Shown piece by piece: positions 1 through 5,739 of a stretch of 8,251 nt of DNA (positions within the stretch are counted from its first letter, which is position 1; every line of letters starts with the position of its first letter). Below the pieces are notes generated by a model. That model was given only the letters and a program-made list of their open reading frames with translations. It searched no databases and was not told the DNA's origin. The stretch is from Actinomycetota bacterium (GTDB lineage: Bacteria > Actinomycetota > Actinomycetes > Mycobacteriales > Mycobacteriaceae), in assembly GCA_005789055.1 (NCBI GenBank), contig SYAA01000417.1, forward strand, positions 1 through 8,251, given 5' to 3'. The translations under genes were made by a program, and so were the position numbers.

Positions 1-95
1 AGCGTCGGCTTCTGGTGGAAGTGCTGGCCGTCCTCGCGACGCGGGGCGTGACGTGGAGCAGGAGAAAGGCGACATTCGGAATGGTGCAGGCATGA
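1..95 (+). CDS. purN: Phosphoribosylglycinamide formyltransferase, C-terminal end (partial)
   Basis: Only the last 30 codons are present (first complete codon at 3, stop TGA at 93-95); the gene begins outside the window. The visible peptide starts [18 protein letters not shown], which fits the C-terminal helix and tail of mycobacterial PurN. PurN transfers a formyl group from 10-formyltetrahydrofolate to GAR, the third step of purine synthesis, in the cytoplasm. The stop codon overlaps the purH start as ATGA, the usual sign of translational coupling, and PurH is another 10-formyl-THF user in the same pathway. The identity rests partly on this context because no catalytic residue lies inside the window. 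The peptide ends in a short tail after the basic RRKATF segment. Confidence 0.8.
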   Translation, partial: RRLLVEVLAVLATRGVTWSRRKATFGMVQA

Positions 96-1675
96 CCGCG
101 CGCACGCTGATCGGGCGCAAGCCGATCCGACGCGCACTGATCAGTGTGTATGACAAGAGCGGACTGATTCCCCTCGCCGAGGGTCTCCACGCGGCGGGCG
201 TCGATATCGTCTCGACCGGATCAACCGCGAAAACAATTGCCGCCAAGGGGATTCCGGTGACCCCGGTCGAATTCGTCACGGGATTTCCTGAAGTGCTGGA
301 CGGCCGTGTCAAGACTCTTCATCCCCATATCCATGCCGGCCTGCTGGCCGACACCCGCAACCCCGAGCATGTCGCGGCGCTCGAGCGGCTGAAGATCGAC
401 CCGTTCGATCTGGTCGTGGTGAACCTCTATCCCTTCAGTGAGACGGTGGACTCCGGGGCCGAGATTGACGAGTGTGTGGAGCAGATCGACATCGGCGGAC
501 CGTCCATGGTGCGGGCCGCGGCCAAGAACCACGCCAGCGTTGCCGTGGTTGTCGAACCCTCGGGTTATGACGGCGTGCTGGCGGCGGTGCGTGGCGGCGG
601 CTTTACGCCCGAGGATCGCAGAAAGCTGGCATCGTTGGCCTTTCGACACACGGCGTCCTATGACCTTGCGGTGGCGAGTTGGATGGGCTCGGTTCTGGCA
701 CCCGAACACGGTGACGCGCCGGCATTCCTGCCGCCCTGGTTCGGCCGAGACTGGCGTCGCACTTCGGTGCTGCGCTACGGCGAGAACCCGCATCAACAGG
801 CGGCACTCTATAGCGACGACTCCGGCTGGCCGGGTCTTGCTCAGGCAGAGCAGCTGCACGGAAAAGAGATGAGCTACAACAACTTCACCGATGCCGATGC
901 CGCCTGGCGCGCGGCATTCGACCATCGGCAGATGTGCGTGGCGATCATCAAGCACGCCAACCCGTGCGGCATCGCGATCTCGGGAGTCTCAGTGGCCGAT
1001 GCGCACCGCAAAGCGCACGAGTGCGATCCGCTGAGCGCATTCGGCGGCGTCATCGCCGCCAACACCGAGGTGAGTGTGCAGATGGCGCAGCAGGTTTCGG
1101 AGATCTTCACCGAGGTAATCATCGCGCCGGCTTACGAAGAGGGTGCGGTGGCGATCCTGGCCGGCAAGAAAAACATCCGTGTGCTCATCGCCGGCGAGCC
1201 CGAGGTGGGCGGCGTGGAGATCCGCCAGATCGGCGGCGGACTGCTAATGCAGGAGCGCGACGGAATCGACGCGCCCGGCGATGACCCGGCCACCTGGACG
1301 CTGGCGGCCGGGACTGCAGTCGACGACGCCACCCTGACCGACCTGATTTTTGCCTGGCGCACCTGTCGGGCGGTGAAGTCCAATGCGATCGTCATCGCCG
1401 CGGCCGGCGCCACCATCGGTGTCGGGATGGGACAGGTGAACCGGGTGGACGCGGCCCGGCTTGCAGTTGAACGCGGAGGCGACCGGGTGCGTGGCGCGGT
1501 CGCCGCCTCGGATGCGTTCTTCCCTTTCCCCGACGGGTTGGAGGTGCTCGTGGCGGCCGGCGTTAAGGCCGTCGTGCATCCGGGTGGATCGGTCCGCGAC
1601 GACGAAGTCACCGCCGCGGCCGCCGCCGCGGGCATCGCGCTCTACCTCACCGGTGCGCGGCACTTCGCGCACTGA
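92..1675 (+). CDS. purH: Bifunctional AICAR transformylase / IMP cyclohydrolase
   Basis: This 527-residue cytoplasmic enzyme carries out the last two steps of IMP synthesis: formylation of AICAR with 10-formyl-THF, then ring closure to IMP. The N-terminal methylglyoxal-synthase-like cyclohydrolase domain spans about residues 12-145 and has the STGSTAKT phosphate-binding loop at 41-48. The transformylase domain follows, with RYGENPHQ at 228-235, the catalytic Lys-His pair at 287-288 (IIKHANPCG) and a long run of conserved sequence to the usual GARHFAH C-terminus. Length and motifs match an intact enzyme; M. tuberculosis PurH is about 523 residues. I chose ATG at 92 because it overlaps the purN stop as ATGA and puts the conserved [11 protein letters not shown] segment close to the N-terminus. 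An in-frame GTG at 53 would add 13 residues and overlap purN by 43 bases; it is less likely. Transcription is probably shared with purN. Confidence 0.97.
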   Translation: MTARTLIGRKPIRRALISVYDKSGLIPLAEGLHAAGVDIVSTGSTAKTIAAKGIPVTPVEFVTGFPEVLDGRVKTLHPHIHAGLLADTRNPEHVAALERLKIDPFDLVVVNLYPFSETVDSGAEIDECVEQIDIGGPSMVRAAAKNHASVAVVVEPSGYDGVLAAVRGGGFTPEDRRKLASLAFRHTASYDLAVASWMGSVLAPEHGDAPAFLPPWFGRDWRRTSVLRYGENPHQQAALYSDDSGWPGLAQAEQLHGKEMSYNNFTDADAAWRAAFDHRQMCVAIIKHANPCGIAISGVSVADAHRKAHECDPLSAFGGVIAANTEVSVQMAQQVSEIFTEVIIAPAYEEGAVAILAGKKNIRVLIAGEPEVGGVEIRQIGGGLLMQERDGIDAPGDDPATWTLAAGTAVDDATLTDLIFAWRTCRAVKSNAIVIAAAGATIGVGMGQVNRVDAARLAVERGGDRVRGAVAASDAFFPFPDGLEVLVAAGVKAVVHPGGSVRDDEVTAAAAAAGIALYLTGARHFAH

Positions 1676-1680
1676 CTTAT

Positions 1681-1701
1681 CCCGCGGACTTCCCCCGCGG
1701 G
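1681..1701 (+). terminator. Possible weak terminator hairpin after purH
   Basis: A perfect 7-bp GC inverted repeat (CCCGCGG at 1681-1687 and CCGCGGG at 1695-1701, 7-base loop) begins five bases after the purH stop. No U-tract follows, so by classical rules it is weak; many mycobacterial terminators lack a U-tract. A candidate promoter just downstream (1747-1752) is consistent with a transcript boundary here. Confidence 0.35.
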
Positions 1702-1746
1702 TGTGACGGAACGCTGACCGACGCAGCAGCGACTCGACAACCGTCG

Positions 1747-1760
1747 TAGCGTGGGGGGCG
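1747..1760 (+). promoter_or_regulatory. Candidate -10 element for leaderless AAA+ mRNA
   Basis: TAGCGT at 1747-1752 fits the mycobacterial TANNNT -10 pattern. A transcript starting seven to eight bases downstream would begin at or next to the GTG at 1760, which suggests a leaderless mRNA. No convincing -35 hexamer sits 16-18 bases upstream; this is common for mycobacterial promoters but lowers certainty. The G-run just before the GTG is too close to serve well as a Shine-Dalgarno sequence. Confidence 0.4.
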
Positions 1761-3154
1761 TGACTGCACCCCATACCGGCTCCGAAGACCTTCCGCGCAC
1801 CCTCGGCGAGTTGCGCGCCTCCGGCCACCGCGAGCGCAGCGTCAAGGCGGAGATCCGGGAGAACCTGCTGGCTGCCCTGGCCGCCGGCGCCGACATCTGG
1901 CCCGGCATCTTCGGATTCGAAGACACTGTGCTGCCGCAGCTGGAGCGCGCGCTGATCGCCGGACACGACTTCGTTCTGCTCGGTGAACGCGGCCAGGGCA
2001 AAACCCGGCTCCTGCGGTCTCTGGCCAATCTCCTTGACGAGTGGACGCCGGTGATCGCCGGCTCCGAACTCGGCGAACACCCGTACACACCGATCACCCC
2101 CGAGTCGATACGGCGGGCCGGGGTACTCGGTGACGAGCTGCCGGTGGCGTGGCGGCACCGCAGCCAGCGCTACACCGAGAAACTCGCCACCCCGGACACC
2201 AGCGTCGCCGACCTCGTCGGTGATATCGATCCGATCAAGGTGGCCGAAGGTCGCACCCTGGGCGATCCCGAGACCATTGCCTTCGGGCTCATTCCGCGCG
2301 CGCACCGCGGCATCGTCGCGATCAACGAGTTGCCCGACCTCGCTGAGCGCATCCAGGTCTCGATGCTCAACGTCATGGAGGAGCGGGACATCCAGGTGCG
2401 CGGCTACACCCTGCGGCTGCCACTGGACGTGCTGGTGGTGGCCAGCGCCAACCCGGAGGATTACACCAACCGCGGCCGCATCATCACCCCACTCAAGGAC
2501 CGTTTCGGCGCCGAGATCCGCACCCACTACCCGCGCGAACTCGACGCCGAGGTGGGCGTCATCAGTCAGGAGGCCCACCTCAGCGCGACGGTGCCGGAAT
2601 ATCTGCTGCAGATCGTCGCCCGCTTCGCGCGCTACCTGCGGGAGTCCAACTCGGTAGATCAGCGTTCCGGGGTGTCGGCGCGCTTCGCCATCGCCGCGGC
2701 TGAGACGGTGGCGGCATCGGCCCGGCACCGGGGCGCGCTGCTCGGCGAGGACGAACCGGTGGCCCGGGTGGTTGATCTCGGCACCGTGATCGACGTGCTG
2801 CGCGGAAAACTGGAGTTCGAATCCGGCGAGGAAGGCCGCGAGCAGGCGGTGCTGGAGCACCTGCTGCGTCGCGCCACCGCCGACACCGCCCAGAAGTCGC
2901 TCGGAGGTATCGACGTGGCACCACTGCTGGCCGCGGTCGAAGCCGGTTCGGCGGTGACGACAGGCGAGCAGGTGCCGGCCAAGGATGTCCTGGCCGCGCT
3001 GCCGGGGCTGCCGGTGATCGACACGATCGCCGAACGACTCGGCGCCAGGACCGACGGCGAACGCGCCGCCGCGCTGGAACTTGCGCTCGAAGCGCTATAT
3101 CTGGCCAAGAAGCTCGACAAGACCACCGGCGAGGGCGAAACCGTCTATGGCTAG
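1760..3154 (+). CDS. AAA+ ATPase of ChlI/MoxR type (Rv0958-like)
   Basis: This cytoplasmic AAA+ ATPase of 464 residues is of the kind often labelled 'magnesium chelatase'. Walker A is GERGQGKT at residues 75-82. The Walker B position reads VAINE at 186-190, with Asn in place of the usual Asp. Sensor 1 is probably Asn231 (ASANPEDY), and a likely arginine finger is Arg248 in PLKDRFG. The remaining 200 residues are mostly helical and hold a lid-like region. Start choice: GTG at 1760 lies at the predicted transcript start and gives an N-terminus reading MTAPHTG; GTG at 1751 is possible and adds three residues. The stop overlaps the next gene by eight bases, and that gene encodes a VWA protein, so the two very likely act together, as in ChlI/ChlD and MoxR/VWA pairs. 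There is no evidence here for chlorophyll synthesis, so the chelatase label should be read as a fold description. The family is confident; the substrate is unknown. Confidence 0.9.
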   Translation: MTAPHTGSEDLPRTLGELRASGHRERSVKAEIRENLLAALAAGADIWPGIFGFEDTVLPQLERALIAGHDFVLLGERGQGKTRLLRSLANLLDEWTPVIAGSELGEHPYTPITPESIRRAGVLGDELPVAWRHRSQRYTEKLATPDTSVADLVGDIDPIKVAEGRTLGDPETIAFGLIPRAHRGIVAINELPDLAERIQVSMLNVMEERDIQVRGYTLRLPLDVLVVASANPEDYTNRGRIITPLKDRFGAEIRTHYPRELDAEVGVISQEAHLSATVPEYLLQIVARFARYLRESNSVDQRSGVSARFAIAAAETVAASARHRGALLGEDEPVARVVDLGTVIDVLRGKLEFESGEEGREQAVLEHLLRRATADTAQKSLGGIDVAPLLAAVEAGSAVTTGEQVPAKDVLAALPGLPVIDTIAERLGARTDGERAAALELALEALYLAKKLDKTTGEGETVYG

Positions 3155-5138
3155 AGCCGACCGCCCGCACGCGCACGACTCGCGGTACTCCGGCTACACC
3201 GGGGGCCCGGATCCGCTGGCACCCCCGGTGGATCTGCGCGAGGCACTCGAACAGATCGGCCAGGACGTCATGGAGGGCACCTCGCCGCGTCGGGCGCTGG
3301 CCGAGTTGCTTCGCCGGGGCAACAAGAACATGAAGGGCGCCGACCGGTTGGCCGCCGAGGTCAATCGGCGACGGCGGGAACTGTTGTCCCGCAACAACCT
3401 CGACGGCACGCTGCAGGAAATCAACAAGCTGCTCGATGAAGCGGTGCTCGCCGAGCGCAAGGAACTGGCCCGGGCCTTGGACGACGACGCGCGCTTCGCC
3501 GAGATGCAGATCGCGTCGTTGCCGCCGTCACCGGCCAAAGCCGTTCAGGAACTCTCCGAATACCAGTGGCGCAGCGACGAGGCGAGGCAGAAGTACGACC
3601 AGATCAAAGATCTACTGGGCCGCGAAATACTCGATCAGCGCTTCGCCGGGATGAAGCAGGCACTGGAGAACGCCAGTGACGAAGATCGGCAAGCGGTCAA
3701 CGAGATGCTCGATGATCTCAACGATCTGCTCGACAAGCACGCCGGTGGCGAGGACACCCAAGAGGACTTCGAGAACTTCATGGCCAAGCACGGCCAGTAC
3801 TTCCCGGAGAACCCACGCAATGTCGACGAGTTACTGGACTCGTTGGCCAAGCGGGCCGCGGCCGCACAGCGGTTCCGCAACAGCCTCTCCGCCGAGCAAC
3901 GCGCCGAGTTGGACGCGCTGGCCCAGCAGGCGTTCGGCTCCCCGCAGCTGATGAATGCGTTGAGCCGCCTCGATGGCCACCTGCAGGCGGCCCGGCCGGG
4001 GGAGGACTGGAACGGCTCCTCGGAATTCTCCGGCGACAACCCGCTCGGCATGGGCCAGGGCGCGCAGGCACTGGCCGATATCGGCGAACTCGAACAGCTG
4101 GCTGAGCAGCTTTCCCAAAGCTATGCCGGCGCCACCATGGATGACGTCGACCTCGATGCGCTGGCCCGCCAACTCGGCGACGAGGCCGCCGTCGACGCCC
4201 GCACGCTGGCTGAGTTGGAACGCGCGCTGATGAACCAGGGCTTCCTGGATCGCGGTTCCGATGGACAGTGGCGGCTGTCCCCTAAGGCCATGCGGCAGCT
4301 TGGTCAGGCGGCGCTTCGTGACGTCGCCCACAAGCTTTCGGGTCGGCACGGCGAACGGGAAACCCGCCGCGCGGGGGCAGCCGGAGAGCTGACCGGTGCC
4401 ACCCGAGCATGGGAATTCGGTGACACCGAGCCGTGGAACGTCACCCGAACGATCACCAACGCTGTACTGCGCCGAGCCGGAACCGAGCGGATCGACGGCC
4501 CGATCCGGATCGCCGTCGACGACGTCGAGATCTCCGAGACCGAGACTCGTACCCAAGCGGTGGTCGCACTGCTGGTCGACACCTCGTTCTCGATGGTGAT
4601 GGAGAACCGGTGGTTGCCGATGAAACGGACCGCGCTGGCGGTCAATCAACTGGTGAGCACCAGGTTCCGTTCGGATGCGTTGCAGATCATCGCCTTTGGC
4701 CGGCATGCCCGCACGGTGAGCGCCGCAGAACTGACCGGTCTGGAAGGCGTCTACGAGCAGGGCACCAACCTGCATCACGCCTTAGCGCTGGCGGGCCGGC
4801 ACCTGCGGCGGCACCCCAATGCCCAACCCGTGGTCCTGGTGGTCACCGACGGTGAGCCGACCGCCCACCTGGAGAACTACGGGAGTGACGGAACCTCGGT
4901 GTTCTTCGACTACCCGCCGCACCCCCGGACGATCGCCCACACCGTTCGTGGCTTCGACGAGGTGGCCCGCCTGGGCGCGCAGGTGACGATCTTCCGGCTC
5001 GGCGACGACCCCGGCCTGGCCCGATTCATCGACCAGATCGCCCGCCGGGTGGAAGGCCGGGTGGTGGTGCCCGAACTCGACGGCTTGGGCGCGGCCGTGG
5101 TCGGGGACTACCTGCGTTCGCGGCGCCGACGCCGGTAA
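3147..5138 (+). CDS. Large VWA-domain protein, partner of the AAA+ ATPase (Rv0959-like)
   Basis: This is a 663-residue protein with no signal peptide or membrane segment. Residues about 25-440 are charged and largely helical. The C-terminal part from about 470 is a von Willebrand factor A domain with a complete metal-ion-dependent adhesion site: DTSFS at 478-482, Thr540 (in QGTNLHH) and Asp568 (in VVTDGE). An intact MIDAS suggests Mg2+-dependent binding of a partner or substrate. The protein ends in a basic RSRRRRR tail. The start is ATG 3147, eight bases inside the end of the AAA+ gene, with GAGGG at 3131-3135 as ribosome binding site; reading the frame from 3081 would give a basic leader of non-coding character. 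Overlap and order argue for coupled expression and a joint complex in which the ATPase remodels or energises a VWA-held substrate. Magnesium or cobalt chelatase D-type subunits share this layout, but no substrate can be named from sequence. Confidence 0.9.
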   Translation: MARADRPHAHDSRYSGYTGGPDPLAPPVDLREALEQIGQDVMEGTSPRRALAELLRRGNKNMKGADRLAAEVNRRRRELLSRNNLDGTLQEINKLLDEAVLAERKELARALDDDARFAEMQIASLPPSPAKAVQELSEYQWRSDEARQKYDQIKDLLGREILDQRFAGMKQALENASDEDRQAVNEMLDDLNDLLDKHAGGEDTQEDFENFMAKHGQYFPENPRNVDELLDSLAKRAAAAQRFRNSLSAEQRAELDALAQQAFGSPQLMNALSRLDGHLQAARPGEDWNGSSEFSGDNPLGMGQGAQALADIGELEQLAEQLSQSYAGATMDDVDLDALARQLGDEAAVDARTLAELERALMNQGFLDRGSDGQWRLSPKAMRQLGQAALRDVAHKLSGRHGERETRRAGAAGELTGATRAWEFGDTEPWNVTRTITNAVLRRAGTERIDGPIRIAVDDVEISETETRTQAVVALLVDTSFSMVMENRWLPMKRTALAVNQLVSTRFRSDALQIIAFGRHARTVSAAELTGLEGVYEQGTNLHHALALAGRHLRRHPNAQPVVLVVTDGEPTAHLENYGSDGTSVFFDYPPHPRTIAHTVRGFDEVARLGAQVTIFRLGDDPGLARFIDQIARRVEGRVVVPELDGLGAAVVGDYLRSRRRRR

Positions 5139-5146
5139 TCCGGTCC

Positions 5147-5200
5147 CACCGACTGCTGTGCGAGCACAGCGAGCACCGACTGCTCTGCGAGCACAGCGAG
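5147..5200. repeat. Tandem 27-bp repeat, two units, each able to form a hairpin
   Basis: Two adjacent 27-base units (5147-5173 and 5174-5200) differ at one position (G5158 versus C5185). Unit 1 contains a perfect 7-bp inverted repeat, GCTGTGC at 5155-5161 and GCACAGC at 5164-5170, with only two bases between; a 6-bp stem with a CGAG tetraloop is the more realistic fold. In unit 2 the single change puts a C-C mismatch in the middle of the stem. The repeat begins nine bases after the VWA stop, so the first hairpin may end or protect the AAA+/VWA mRNA. No U-tract follows. Confidence 0.75.
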
Positions 5201-5620
5201 CAACGCCAGCGCGGGGCGCTCCGCGGGTTCCCGGCTAATCCCGGTCGGGGCGCCCGCGGCGCCGGGCGGGCCGGTCCGGCAGGTGAGAAAAAATCCCGGG
5301 GGACCGCGTGCCGCTAACGATGGCGATTGCTCGACGACGGTTGTCGTTCCGTTATCTGGTGGTCATCCCAGATGTGACGGGCGATCACCGTTTGCTGGCG
5401 GTGGCGGATCGGCCCGCGGGTTTCGCTGATGGCGTAGCGCCGCGGTGAACTGCTGGCAAACATCCCTAGGGCCAAAAGACCCTGAGAGCAAACTGAGAGA
5501 AGGGTTAATTTGCGCTGGCAGGCAATGGTCAGCAACTTCGCAACCGCAGGTTGACGGCAAATCGTTGATTGGCTGGGCCGGGGGCCCCTCGGCGAACGGG
5601 AACGAATATGTCGCTTCGGT

Positions 5621-5649
5621 TTGCCGGATGGCAAACATGCCCGTACTAT
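5621..5649 (+). promoter_or_regulatory. Sigma-A-type promoter for the exported-protein gene
   Basis: TTGCCG at 5621-5626 and TACTAT at 5644-5649 are separated by exactly 17 bases. The first matches the mycobacterial -35 pattern TTGACR at five of six positions; the second fits TANNNT and matches TATAAT at four of six. Transcription would start near 5654-5657, leaving a leader of roughly 84 bases before the ATG at 5740. It is the best-looking promoter in the window. Confidence 0.6.
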
Positions 5650-5658
5650 CGAAGCGTC

Positions 5659-5710
5659 CACCCGCCACGGGTGCAAGCACACCGGCGAGTTCGCTGCGAC
5701 CAGCGCGAAC
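5659..5710 (+). other. Hairpins in the 5' leader of the exported-protein mRNA
   Basis: Two small stems fit inside the predicted leader: CACCC/GGGTG at 5659-5663/5669-5673, and an 8-bp stem at 5689-5696/5701-5710 with a CGAC loop and a two-base bulge. The second ends 14 bases before the ribosome binding site. They match no riboswitch I know and may only affect mRNA stability. Confidence 0.3.
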
Positions 5711-5724
5711 CACATGCAGACCAG

Positions 5725-5730
5725 AGGGGA
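5725..5730 (+). promoter_or_regulatory. Ribosome binding site that fixes the exported-protein start
   Basis: AGGGGA lies nine bases before ATG 5740 and is followed at once by a signal-peptide sequence. The frame is open upstream to an ATG at 5569, but that stretch contains the predicted promoter and has no secretory character, so 5740 is the start. Confidence 0.75.
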
Positions 5731-5739
5731 ACCACCATC

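Larger units (their letters stand above)
5139..5739. other. Intergenic region of 601 bases without a credible gene
   Basis: Open frames here lack ribosome binding sites and have no family resemblance, and all run on as shadows of the downstream gene. From the left it holds: the 27-bp tandem repeat; GC-rich inverted repeats (AGCGC/GCGCT at 5208-5212/5216-5220 and CGCCCG/CGGGCG at 5251-5256/5263-5268); an A6 run at 5288-5293; small hairpins (ACGAC/GTCGT at 5334-5338/5343-5347, ATCTGG/CCAGAT at 5354-5359/5368-5373); a segment at 5461-5580 with about 55% GC by hand count, lower than the flanking genes; and the promoter and leader of the exported-protein gene from 5621. In M. tuberculosis this position is, from memory, followed by the vapBC9 toxin-antitoxin genes; I see no trace of them. 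Confidence 0.7.

Noticed and set aside
53..91. GTG at 53 as purH start
   Set aside because: It would overlap purN by 43 bases and add 13 non-conserved residues; the ATGA overlap at 92 is a better start.
1244..2860. Open reading frame of 538 codons on the - strand across purH and the AAA+ gene
   Set aside because: It spans two unrelated conserved genes and the gap between them, has no family resemblance, and is what GC-rich third positions produce opposite real genes.
3081..3146. ATG at 3081 as start of the VWA gene
   Set aside because: The added 22 residues are basic, out-of-frame translation of the conserved AAA+ gene; ATG 3147 has a purine-rich site upstream and a normal short overlap.
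1760..3154. Naming the AAA+ protein a magnesium chelatase subunit
   Set aside because: The fold is shared with ChlI, but no large chelatase subunit or porphyrin pathway gene is present, so the functional name is not supported.
3831..4778. Open frame of 315 codons on the - strand inside the VWA gene
   Set aside because: It lies wholly opposite a conserved coding region and its translation shows no domain or start signal.
5481..5510. CTGAGAG repeats as part of a TPP riboswitch
   Set aside because: The CTGAGA core is present, but the second conserved half of the THI box is absent and the downstream gene is not a thiamine gene.
5551..5579. TTGACG at 5551 as a -35 element
   Set aside because: The hexamer fits well but no TANNNT lies 16-19 bases downstream.
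5598..5621. GGGAAC followed by CGGTT as an ECF-sigma promoter (SigE/SigH type)
   Set aside because: The spacing is shorter than the usual 16-18 bases and the -10 half is imperfect; the TTGCCG-N17-TACTAT promoter just downstream is better.
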